A stretch of 40,343 nt of DNA, from NCBI GenBank assembly GCA_963650385.1, contig CAVJLL010000021.1:1-40343 (forward strand), given 5' to 3'. The stretch's first letter is position 1. Every line of letters starts with the position of its first letter. This stretch comes from CAG-791 sp963650385. GTDB taxonomy: Bacteria > Bacillota > Clostridia > Lachnospirales > Lachnospiraceae. The translations under genes and the position numbers were made by a program. Of this stretch, positions 21,185 to 28,908 are shown in pieces. The notes beneath the pieces are model-generated. The model was not told the DNA's origin. It searched no databases and saw only the letters and a program-made list of their open reading frames with translations.

Positions 21185-22972
21185 ATGGAAAAAGAACAGT
21201 ATCTGGAGGTGTATCGCCACTCTCTGGCGCACATTCTGGCAAAGGCAGTGATTGAGCTGTACGGACCCGAGACCCAGTATGCCATCGGGCCGCAGATCGA
21301 CGACGGCTTCTATTACGATTTCGTCCTTCCGGAGGGGAAGACCATCCAGGAGGCGGATTTCAAGGCGATTGAGGACAAGATGCGCGAGATCATGAAGCGT
21401 AAGGAGACCTGGACGCGCAAGGAGGTCTCCAAGAAGGAGGCCCTGGAGCTGTTTGCAGGGCAGCGCTTTAAGACCGAGCTGATCGAGGATCTTCCGGAGG
21501 ATGAGACCATTACCGTCTACTACACGGGAGACGACTATGTGGATCTGTGCCGCGGACCGCACGTGGAGAATTCGCAGGACCTTCTCTCGGCAGCCTTTGA
21601 GCTGCGCAGCGTTTCCGGTGCCTACTGGAGAGGCGATGAGCACCGCGATCAGATGACGCGTGTGTATGCCTATGCATTTCCGGATAAGGCGGGACTGAAG
21701 GCACATAAGGATTTCATCCGGGAGGCAAAGGAGCGCGACCACAAGATCATTGGGCGGCAGCAGGAGCTGTTTTATTTTGACCCGACGGCACCGGGTATGC
21801 CGTACTGGATGCCGCGCGGCTGGAAGCTGTTCAATGCGCTTCTGGGCTTCTGGAGAGGCATTCACGAGGAGCACGGCTACCAGGAAATCTCCGGACCGGT
21901 TCTGTCCAAGAAAGAGCTCTGGGAGACGTCCGGTCACTGGGCTCACTATAAGGACGGCATGTTCATCATTCCGCCGGCGGAGGGAGAGAGCGAAGAGGAC
22001 ACCTATGCGTTAAAGCCGATGAACTGTCCGAACGCCATCAAGATTTACCAGACCAAGCCCCGTTCCTACAAGGATCTGCCGCTGCGCATCAATCAGGTGG
22101 ATGTCATTCACCGCAAGGAAAAGAGCGGTGAGCTCAACGGTCTGTTCCGCGTGCAGCAGTTCCGTCAGGACGATGCGCACATTCTGGTGACAGAGGACCA
22201 GATCGGTGCAGAGATCAACGACATCATGGACATTGCAACGCAGATTTACGGGACCTTCGGTCTGACGTATGGTGCGGAGCTCTCAACGCGTCCGGATGAC
22301 TATATGGGTGACATCAACACCTGGAATCAGGCGGAGGCTGACCTCAAGAAGATTCTGATGGACAAATACGGCGAGGGCGGCTTTGAGATCAATGAAGGCG
22401 ACGGCGCCTTCTACGGACCGAAGATCGACCTGAAGATGAAGGATGCGCTCGGCCGTGAGTGGCAGATGGGCACCATTCAGCTGGATTTCCAGCTGCCGTT
22501 GAATTTCGGCATGAAGTATACGGCTGCAGACGGAACGCAGAAGCAGCCGGTGATGATTCACCGCGCTATTTTCGGCTCCATGGAGCGCTTCATCGGCATT
22601 ATTACGGAGAACTTCAAGGGAAGCTTCCCCTTCTGGATGTCGCCGTATCAGATCGGCATCGTTCCGATCCGGCCGGAGCACAACGAGTATGCCAAAAAGG
22701 TGGCAGAGCTTTGCCGCAAAAACGGTCTGCGCGTAGAGGCGGATTATTCCGACAACAACATGAAGACCAAGATCAAGGGCTTCAAGACCTACAAGGATCC
22801 CTATATTCTGGTGCTGGGCGATAAGGAGGCGGCAGAAAACACCGTTTCCGTGAACATCCGCGGCAACAAGCAGATGAACAACGTTCCGCTGGATGAGTTC
22901 CTGGATCTGTGCGACCGCATGGTGGAGGAGCACAGCCTGGATTTGATTGAGTCTATTGCGGAAGACAAATAA
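21185..22972 (+). CDS. thrS: Threonyl-tRNA synthetase lacking the N-terminal TGS domain
   Basis: It charges tRNA-Thr. The 595-residue protein begins directly with the editing domain (HSLAH, residues 12-16; later DLCRGPH), so the roughly 60-residue TGS domain of standard ThrRS is missing. The class II core has motif 2 (FRVQQFRQDDAH), zinc-site MNCPN, motif 3 MIHRAIFGSMERFIG, and a C-terminal anticodon-binding domain. ATG 21185 is preceded by AAAGGAG (21171-21177). Between that site and the T-box terminator there is no room or frame for a TGS domain, so the short form is real rather than a start error. It is controlled by the T-box leader. Confidence 0.95.
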   Translation: MEKEQYLEVYRHSLAHILAKAVIELYGPETQYAIGPQIDDGFYYDFVLPEGKTIQEADFKAIEDKMREIMKRKETWTRKEVSKKEALELFAGQRFKTELIEDLPEDETITVYYTGDDYVDLCRGPHVENSQDLLSAAFELRSVSGAYWRGDEHRDQMTRVYAYAFPDKAGLKAHKDFIREAKERDHKIIGRQQELFYFDPTAPGMPYWMPRGWKLFNALLGFWRGIHEEHGYQEISGPVLSKKELWETSGHWAHYKDGMFIIPPAEGESEEDTYALKPMNCPNAIKIYQTKPRSYKDLPLRINQVDVIHRKEKSGELNGLFRVQQFRQDDAHILVTEDQIGAEINDIMDIATQIYGTFGLTYGAELSTRPDDYMGDINTWNQAEADLKKILMDKYGEGGFEINEGDGAFYGPKIDLKMKDALGREWQMGTIQLDFQLPLNFGMKYTAADGTQKQPVMIHRAIFGSMERFIGIITENFKGSFPFWMSPYQIGIVPIRPEHNEYAKKVAELCRKNGLRVEADYSDNNMKTKIKGFKTYKDPYILVLGDKEAAENTVSVNIRGNKQMNNVPLDEFLDLCDRMVEEHSLDLIESIAEDK

Positions 22973-22984
22973 TCGTGTTATAAT
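22956..22984 (+). promoter_or_regulatory. tRNA-Arg promoter
   Basis: TTGCGG (22956-22961), 17 bases, a perfect TATAAT (22979-22984). The -35 box is inside the last codons of thrS. Confidence 0.65.
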
Positions 22985-23001
22985 CGCATAGTTGTTAGTT
23001 C

Positions 23002-23029
23002 GCAGGAGCTCCTGCATAAGAGCTCCTGC
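23002..23029 (+). terminator. Hairpin between thrS and tRNA-Arg
   Basis: GCAGGAGCTC (23002-23011) and GAGCTCCTGC (23020-23029) form a perfect 10-bp stem. There is no T run, so it may act as a 3' end protector or tRNA-leader processing signal rather than a true terminator. Confidence 0.45.
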
Positions 23030-23036
23030 TGAATAT

Positions 23037-23108
23037 GCGGCCGTAGTCTAATGGATAGAACGGAGGCCTCCGACGCCTTTAATGCAGGTTCGATTCCTGT
23101 CGGCCGCA
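23037..23108 (+). tRNA. tRNA-Arg (anticodon CCG)
   Basis: The 72-base cloverleaf has acceptor GCGGCCG/CGGCCGC with discriminator A (23108). The anticodon stem is GAGGC/GCCTT around the loop CTCCGAC (anticodon CCG), and the T arm is GCAGG/CCTGT with loop TTCGATT. The D stem is weak (three pairs). The CCA end is not encoded. It would read CGG codons, which are frequent in the neighbouring genes. Confidence 0.93.
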
Positions 23109-23114
23109 GATTTG

Positions 23115-23147
23115 AATCGCGAAATCGTAAGATTTCGCGATTTTTTT
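23115..23147 (+). terminator. Rho-independent terminator after tRNA-Arg
   Basis: AATCGCGAAATC (23115-23126) and GATTTCGCGATT (23131-23142) form a perfect 12-bp stem with a GTAA loop and a run of seven T residues. Confidence 0.93.
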
Positions 23148-23163
23148 CTGTACAGTACCTAAG

Positions 23164-23177
23164 CAGATAGGTATCTG
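23164..23177. promoter_or_regulatory. Short palindrome upstream of the binding-protein gene, possible operator
   Basis: CAGATA-GG-TATCTG is a perfect 12-base dyad 38 bases before the lipoprotein start. No matching site was noticed elsewhere, so an operator role is only a suggestion. Confidence 0.25.
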
Positions 23178-23214
23178 TTTAGCATTCTGCGAGAAAGGAG
23201 CACTGCATATTCCT

Positions 23215-24024
23215 ATGAAACAGACCTGTATCCGTCTGGCAGCGGCTGCCGCGCTTCTGCTGACCCTTCTGACGGGATGCGGCACGGGCTCTGGCACCGA
23301 TGAAGCGAGCCTGCCGGAGATCGTGATCGGCAGTGATACCTATCCGCCGTTTATCTATCTGGACAACAACGGCGTCCCGACGGGAATTGATGTCGACATT
23401 GCCACAGAGGCCTTTCGCCGGATGGGGTATCGGGCGGTCATTCAGAATATCGACTGGGAGCAGAAGACAGAGCTGGTGGAAAGCGGAGAAATCGATTGCA
23501 TCTGGGGGTGCTTCTCCATTCAGGGCCGGGAAAATCAGTACCGCTGGGCGGGGCCGTACATGGTCAGCCGCCAGGTGATTGCCGTGAGTGAGGATTCTCC
23601 GATTCAGAGCTTTTCCGATCTTGCAGGGAAGACCATCGCCGTGCAGAGCACGACAAAGCCGGAGGAGGTCCTATTGACCCATTCGGACAACCGGATTCCC
23701 GAAACGTTGAATGTCCTCAGCGTGGAGGATCGGAGCGTTCAGTATGCAGCGCTGGACTGCGGATATGTGGATGCCATTGCTGCTCACGAAACAGCAATTC
23801 TCCAATATATGAAGGACTATGATACGAGCTTTCGTATTCTGGACGATCCCATTCTGACGACGGGTATCGGCGTTGCCTTTGCCCTCAATGATGAGCGGGG
23901 GCTGGAAGGGCAGCTTTCCGAGACGCTTGAGGAAATGCGCAGTGACGGTACGATGGCGCAGATTGTCGGCAAATACCTGGACAATGCAGAAAGCTATCTG
24001 GAGGTGGAAAGCCTTGAGAACTGA
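23215..24024 (+). CDS. Extracytoplasmic solute-binding lipoprotein (SBP_bac_3 family)
   Basis: The 269-residue product has a lipoprotein signal peptide with lipobox LLTGC (Cys22) and a family 3 binding fold. PEIVIGSDTYPPFIYLDNNGVPTGIDVDIATE opens the mature domain, with typical ligand residues downstream (the IDCIWG and AGKTIAVQ blocks). The family binds amino acids and small polar ligands. No permease or ATPase gene is adjacent; the next gene, overlapping by 11 bases, is a hybrid histidine kinase, so the protein more likely serves as a ligand receptor for signalling. AAAGGAG lies 14 bases before ATG 23215, which is unusually far, but the signal peptide begins correctly here. Confidence 0.9.
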   Translation: MKQTCIRLAAAAALLLTLLTGCGTGSGTDEASLPEIVIGSDTYPPFIYLDNNGVPTGIDVDIATEAFRRMGYRAVIQNIDWEQKTELVESGEIDCIWGCFSIQGRENQYRWAGPYMVSRQVIAVSEDSPIQSFSDLAGKTIAVQSTTKPEEVLLTHSDNRIPETLNVLSVEDRSVQYAALDCGYVDAIAAHETAILQYMKDYDTSFRILDDPILTTGIGVAFALNDERGLEGQLSETLEEMRSDGTMAQIVGKYLDNAESYLEVESLEN

Positions 24025-26596
24025 AAAGCGCGAGGACTTTAACCGCCGGTTCCTTTTCTGGGGCTGCACTGCAGGACTTCTGCTCTGTGCGGCAGTGTTC
24101 GCCGTTACGCTGCACATGACCAAACGAAGCTGGCAGACACGGCTTGTGGCAACCGTTGACTTTATCAAGGAGCAGTCAGCCAGCTATTCCAAGTACAACG
24201 ATACCGCGCTGGCCAAGAGCCTTGTCCGTGAGGCGACGGCGGCGCGGCAGCTCACCCTGCTGAACGAGGATGACCTTCAGGGGAAGCTGGGGGATTATGC
24301 GGAGAAGCTGTGGCTGACCGGAATCGTTCTTTTGAATGCGGACGGGACGCTGCGGGATGAATATACGGCGGACGGGGTCGGCTATGAAATGCTGCGGCCG
24401 TATATCGCAGAAGAGATGATGAACACAGCGGGATATGCCGCAAAGACGTATGTCAAGCGCATCAGCTTTTCGGACGGCTCGTATGCGGACATTGCGGCCC
24501 ATGGCCTTTCGGACGGAACGGGCATTGCAGTGGTGTATCGCCATGTAGAGGCTAAATATGCCCGGAAGTCCGTTCTGGACATTCAGTCGGTTCTGGATGG
24601 CTATCAGGCCGATCAGAACGGCATTATTTTCATCACGGACGGCAAGGAGCTGATTGCTGCCAATGACAGCTCCCTGTACGAGAATACAGAGAAGACGGAC
24701 TATGTGCGGCAGCGGATCCGCGGAGAGGGCGAGGCAGAGAGGCTCTGCTACATCGCACCGTCCAGAATGGCGGGCGGGATCTTCGGCCTGTACAGTCACG
24801 GGCGGGATTACTATGTGTATGCCTTTATCCCGCAGAATCAGATTTTCAATGCGGCACTGCGCGGAATGCTGATTGCGCTGGCCGGCTACATTATTTTCCT
24901 TTCTGTTTACTGGGGAATGCGGCGCCGTTCCTTCCGCAGAATTCAGCAGGCGCAGGAGGAGCAGGAAAGGCGCTACAAAAAGGAACTGGAGAATAAGAAC
25001 GCGGAGCTGGAGCTGGCGATTGCACATGAGGCATCCGCCAATCGCTCCAAGAGGGAGTTCCTTTTCAACATGTCCCACGACATCCGCACGCCAATGAATG
25101 CCATCATCGGCTTCACGTCGCTGGCGGCGGCGCACATTGACAACCGGGAGCAGGTGGTCGACTATCTGAAGAAAATATCGACCTCCAGCCAGCATCTTCT
25201 GAGCCTGATCAATGACGTGCTGGACATGAGCAGAATCGAAAGCGGCAAGGTCAGCATTGACAAAAAAACGGTGCACCTGCCGGATTTCATACACGATATA
25301 CGCGATATCCTCCAGGCCAACGTCGGCGCAAAGCGGTTGTCTTTGTTCATGGATACGCTGGATGTGGAGGATGAGGACATCATCACGGATCCGCTGCGGC
25401 TGAACCAGGTCCTTCTGAACGTGCTGTCCAATTCGATCAAGTTCACGCCGGTCGGCGGCATGATCTCACTGCGCATTCAGCAGAAGAAGACCTCGCCCAA
25501 GGGCTTTGCGGATTATGAGTTTCACGTGAAGGACAACGGCATCGGAATGAGCAGGGAGTTTCAGGAGCACATTTTCGAGCAGTTTTCCAGAGAGGAAACG
25601 GCCACCGTCAGCAAGGTGCAGGGAACGGGCCTTGGAATGGCGATCACCAAGAGCATTGTGGATATGATGGGCGGCACGATTACCGTGAAGAGTGAGCCGG
25701 GGGCAGGCTCGGAGTTTATTATTTCGCTTCGCTTTGAGCTTGCAGGCAAAAAAATGTCCTACCGGAACATTCCGCAGCTGCAGGGACTGCGTGCCCTCGT
25801 TGCAGACGATGATACGGATGCCTGCCTGAACGTGAGCCGGATGCTGCGCAGCATCGGACTGCGGCCGGAATGGACCATTTCCGGAAAGGAAGCCGTGGTC
25901 CGTACAAGGGAAGCGGTTGAGCAGGGCGATGAATTCGGCGTCTATATCATTGACTGGCTGATTCCGGACATGAACGGAATTGAGATTGTACGCCAGATCC
26001 GCAGAGTGATCGGTGAGTCCGTGCCGATCATTATCCTGACGGCGTACGACTGGAGCGACATTGAAGAGGAGGCAAGAGAAGCCGGCGTCACTGCGTTCTG
26101 CGCAAAGCCGCTGTTCATGTCAGAGCTTCGGGATATTCTGACGAAGCCGTTTCTGGCTGCAGAGGATTCGGAACCGGAGCAGGAAGAGACACGCTTTGAT
26201 TTCCGGAATAAGAAGATTCTGTTGGCGGAGGATAACGAGCTGAACCGTGAGATCGCCACTGCCATTCTGGAGGAGGCCGGATTCGAGCTCGATACAGCCG
26301 AGGACGGCCGGGAAGCGGTGGAAAAGGTGGAGAAGGCGCCGGCCGGAAGGTACGACCTGATTCTCATGGATGTACAGATGCCGGTGATGGACGGCTATGA
26401 GGCAACGCGCAGGATCCGGGCACTGGCGGATCCTGCGAAGAGCAGCATACCGATTCTGGCAATGACAGCAAATGTGTTTGAAGAAGATCGAAGGAATGCA
26501 ATGGAGGCCGGAATGAACGGCCATATTGCCAAGCCGCTGGATATCTCGAAGCTGATGCATACGCTGCAGGAGGTGTTCCAGAATCAGGAGGAGTAG
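24014..26596 (+). CDS. Hybrid sensor histidine kinase with two receiver domains
   Basis: The product is 860 residues from TTG 24014, chosen because GGAGG (24000-24004) lies nine bases upstream and the frame has no good ATG. It has a membrane segment (about 12-34), an extracytoplasmic sensor (about 35-285), a second membrane segment (about 286-304) and a short coiled coil. HisKA follows with the phosphoacceptor His355 in NMSHDIRTPMN, then HATPase_c with NVLSNSIKF, DNGIGMS and GTGLGMAI. Receiver 1 has Asp647 (IIDWLIPDMNG) and receiver 2 has Asp786 (LILMDVQMPVMDG). There is no HPt or DNA-binding output domain, so phosphate must pass to a partner encoded elsewhere. Overlap with the lipoprotein gene suggests that protein is its ligand sensor. 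Confidence 0.94.
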   Translation: MRTEKREDFNRRFLFWGCTAGLLLCAAVFAVTLHMTKRSWQTRLVATVDFIKEQSASYSKYNDTALAKSLVREATAARQLTLLNEDDLQGKLGDYAEKLWLTGIVLLNADGTLRDEYTADGVGYEMLRPYIAEEMMNTAGYAAKTYVKRISFSDGSYADIAAHGLSDGTGIAVVYRHVEAKYARKSVLDIQSVLDGYQADQNGIIFITDGKELIAANDSSLYENTEKTDYVRQRIRGEGEAERLCYIAPSRMAGGIFGLYSHGRDYYVYAFIPQNQIFNAALRGMLIALAGYIIFLSVYWGMRRRSFRRIQQAQEEQERRYKKELENKNAELELAIAHEASANRSKREFLFNMSHDIRTPMNAIIGFTSLAAAHIDNREQVVDYLKKISTSSQHLLSLINDVLDMSRIESGKVSIDKKTVHLPDFIHDIRDILQANVGAKRLSLFMDTLDVEDEDIITDPLRLNQVLLNVLSNSIKFTPVGGMISLRIQQKKTSPKGFADYEFHVKDNGIGMSREFQEHIFEQFSREETATVSKVQGTGLGMAITKSIVDMMGGTITVKSEPGAGSEFIISLRFELAGKKMSYRNIPQLQGLRALVADDDTDACLNVSRMLRSIGLRPEWTISGKEAVVRTREAVEQGDEFGVYIIDWLIPDMNGIEIVRQIRRVIGESVPIIILTAYDWSDIEEEAREAGVTAFCAKPLFMSELRDILTKPFLAAEDSEPEQEETRFDFRNKKILLAEDNELNREIATAILEEAGFELDTAEDGREAVEKVEKAPAGRYDLILMDVQMPVMDGYEATRRIRALADPAKSSIPILAMTANVFEEDRRNAMEAGMNGHIAKPLDISKLMHTLQEVFQNQEE

Positions 26597-26603
26597 GACA
26601 ACA

Positions 26604-27578
26604 ATGTGTACAGCAGCAGTTTATACGACAAAGGATACGTATTTTGGCAGGACGCTGGATTATGAGTTTTCGTACGGGGAGGAGATTGTCCTGTTCCCGC
26701 GAAGGCAGGAACTTCCCATGCGCCACAGAGAATCTCTGAAGGAGCATTATGCGATCCTCGGCATGGCGCATGCGGTCGGGGAGTATCCGCTGTTCTACGA
26801 TGCGGTCAATGAAAAGGGACTTGGCATGGCAGGCCTTAATTTTGTCGGGAATGCCTTTTATCAGAAGCCGCAGGAGGGACGGGAGAACATCACGCAGTTT
26901 GAGTTCATTCCCTGGATTCTGGGAACCTGCGCAACACTGTCCGAGGCCAGGGAAGCTCTGGAGAAGCTGGTGATTACGGATACGCCGTTCAGCCCGCAGC
27001 TGCCGGTCGGACAGCTCCACTGGATGCTGGCGGACGCATCGGGAAGCCTTGTGGTGGAGGCAATGTCGAACGGCCTTCATGTCTATGACAATCCGGCGGG
27101 GGTTATGACCAACAATCCGCCGTTTGAGCAGCAGCTGTTCCTCCTGAACCAGTATATGGGACTGTCCGAGAAGCAGCCGGAGAATACCTTTGCGCCGGAG
27201 ATCCCGCTGACGGCCTTCAGCCGCGGCATGGGGGCACTCGGCCTTCCCGGAGATCTGTCCTCTGCATCGCGTTTTGCAAGAGCCGCCTTTGTGCGGGCCC
27301 ATTCTCTGTCCGGGGATTCGGAGGGAGAGAGCATCAGCCAGTTCTTCCATATCCTTGGCAGCGTGGACCAGCAAAGAGGGTGCTGCGAGGTGAAGGAGGG
27401 ACATTATGAGATTTCGCTGTACACCTCCTGCTGCAATCTGAGCAAGGGAATCTATTACTATGTTACCTACGAAAACCACCAGATTTCGGCGGTGGATATG
27501 CACCGTGAGGATCTGGACGGGGACACGCTGCGCAGGTTCCCGCTGGTGCAGGGACAGCAGATTCACTGGCAGAACTGA
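26604..27578 (+). CDS. bsh: Choloylglycine hydrolase family protein (probable bile salt hydrolase)
   Basis: It is an Ntn-hydrolase that would cleave the amide of glycine- or taurine-conjugated bile acids (or penicillin V or N-acyl homoserine lactones in relatives). The 324-residue protein has Cys2 as N-terminal nucleophile after Met removal, Arg16 and Asp19 (GRTLD), Asn79 in GLNF, TNNPPFEQQL with Asn170/Asn171, and Arg223 in SSASRF. The full catalytic set is therefore present, with a two-residue shorter first loop than in Clostridium perfringens BSH. There is no signal peptide. It begins seven bases after the kinase stop, with AGGAGGAG inside the kinase gene as ribosome binding site, so the three genes form one unit. 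Confidence 0.88.
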   Translation: MCTAAVYTTKDTYFGRTLDYEFSYGEEIVLFPRRQELPMRHRESLKEHYAILGMAHAVGEYPLFYDAVNEKGLGMAGLNFVGNAFYQKPQEGRENITQFEFIPWILGTCATLSEAREALEKLVITDTPFSPQLPVGQLHWMLADASGSLVVEAMSNGLHVYDNPAGVMTNNPPFEQQLFLLNQYMGLSEKQPENTFAPEIPLTAFSRGMGALGLPGDLSSASRFARAAFVRAHSLSGDSEGESISQFFHILGSVDQQRGCCEVKEGHYEISLYTSCCNLSKGIYYYVTYENHQISAVDMHREDLDGDTLRRFPLVQGQQIHWQN

Positions 27579-27610
27579 TCGCCGGTATGTTCATAGTCTA
27601 TTTAAACGTA

Positions 27611-27640
27611 AAAAAGGAGCTGCATATGCAGCTCCTTTTT
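27611..27640. terminator. Bidirectional terminator after the choloylglycine hydrolase gene
   Basis: AAAAAGGAGCTGCA/TGCAGCTCCTTTTT is a perfect 15+15 dyad with no loop bases of its own, giving a stem flanked by A and T runs. Confidence 0.9.
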
Positions 27641-27726
27641 ACATTACTCAGATATCTGAGGATTGCCGACATCCTTCGAGAGCTTCTTTACAGCGTCGCC
27701 GGCTGGCGCTTGTGCTGTAACCGGCA

Positions 27727-27755
27727 GTGACACCGGCGCAGAAAGATGGTAGACT
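27727..27755 (+). promoter_or_regulatory. Possible promoter of the SH3-protein gene
   Basis: GTGACA (27727-27732), 17 bases, TAGACT (27750-27755). It would give a very short leader before ATG 27773. Confidence 0.4.
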
Positions 27756-27772
27756 TTGATGCGTAGAAATAC

Positions 27773-28882
27773 ATGGGAGAAACGAGCTTAGACAGGAACA
27801 TGATCAGAGACAGATTACGGGATTTTTACTACGATACGAGAAATTTTGTCGGCAGGAACAAGAAGATTGTCATGCCGGCGTTTCTGCTTTTGTGCGTGCT
27901 GATTACCGTGGGGCTGGCCTTTACGCTGCGCCGCCAGTCCAGACAGGCACAGGAGGAGACGGCAGCGGAGGCGGTGACGCAGACGCCGGCATCGGAGCTG
28001 GAGCTGGAGAAGAATGCCTATGAGGCGGTCAATGCGCTGCTGGTGGATTATTACGATGCAGTGGCAGAGGGCGATGCGGATGCCATTCAGTCGATGAGCT
28101 CGGCGCTTTCGGATGAGGAGAAAATCCGCGTGCAGGAGCTGGCGGTTTATATTGACAGCTACACGACGGTGGATGTGTATACCAAGACCGGGCCGGTGGA
28201 CGGATCCTATGTGGCTTATGTGTATACGAAGCTCAAGCTCAAGGATCACGACTGGGAGATTCCGGGGCTGCAGACAATGTATGTGTGCACGAGGGACGAC
28301 GGCTCCCTGTACATCAACAACGAGGAGTCGCAGCCGGCAGAGGTGTCGTCCTATATCCGTGAGGTTTCGGTGCAGGATGACGTGGTGGATCTGAGCAACC
28401 AGACGGCCGCGGAGTACAATGCACTTCTGGCATCGGACGCAGATCTTTCGGACTATCTCGATCAGATTGCTTCGACCATTGACATATCGGTCGGCCAGCA
28501 GCTGGCGGCCCTGAACGAATCCAGAAACCAGACCGACGAGAGCACCGTCTGGCTGGAGGCACTCTCGGACGGCATCAACATCCGCAAGTCTTCGTCGGCA
28601 GACGGAACCAGAATCGGATCTGCGGCAGCAGGCGACCGGTTCCAGCTGGTGGAGGAGCTCGATGATGGCTGGAGCGAGATTATTTTCAACGGACAGTCGG
28701 CGTATGTGAAGAGCGAGTATTTTACCAAGGTGGAGCCGGAGCAGACGCAGGACGAGACAGATTCGTCGGAGGATGGCGAAGAGGAGAGCGCTTCGCAGGA
28801 GGAGAGCACCGACGACGATGCAGCAGACAGCAGTGAGGAAGAAACTGCGGAGGATGAGGCTGCGGACGATGCGCAGCAATGA
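27773..28882 (+). CDS. Membrane-anchored protein with C-terminal bacterial SH3 domain and acidic tail
   Basis: The 369-residue product has a basic cytoplasmic N terminus, one membrane anchor (about residues 31-52), and an extracytoplasmic domain of about 170 residues resembling the NTF2-like fold of lipoproteins (EGDADAIQSM). A bacterial SH3 domain follows (about 258-318; DGINIRKSSSADGTRIGSA, then GQSAYVKSEYF), then about 45 residues made almost wholly of Glu, Asp, Ser and Ala. Such SH3 domains usually bind cell-wall peptidoglycan. No catalytic domain is seen. ATG 27773 lacks a ribosome binding site; ATG 27800, preceded by AGGA, is an alternative. The following gene begins 26 bases after it. 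Confidence 0.8.
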   Translation: MGETSLDRNMIRDRLRDFYYDTRNFVGRNKKIVMPAFLLLCVLITVGLAFTLRRQSRQAQEETAAEAVTQTPASELELEKNAYEAVNALLVDYYDAVAEGDADAIQSMSSALSDEEKIRVQELAVYIDSYTTVDVYTKTGPVDGSYVAYVYTKLKLKDHDWEIPGLQTMYVCTRDDGSLYINNEESQPAEVSSYIREVSVQDDVVDLSNQTAAEYNALLASDADLSDYLDQIASTIDISVGQQLAALNESRNQTDESTVWLEALSDGINIRKSSSADGTRIGSAAAGDRFQLVEELDDGWSEIIFNGQSAYVKSEYFTKVEPEQTQDETDSSEDGEEESASQEESTDDDAADSSEEETAEDEAADDAQQ

Positions 28883-28908
28883 GTAACAGATACAGAATGG
28901 AGGAAGGC

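Noticed and set aside
23215..24024. Annotating the lipoprotein as part of an ABC amino acid importer
   Set aside because: No permease or ATPase gene is adjacent, and it overlaps a histidine kinase, so transport is not supported here.
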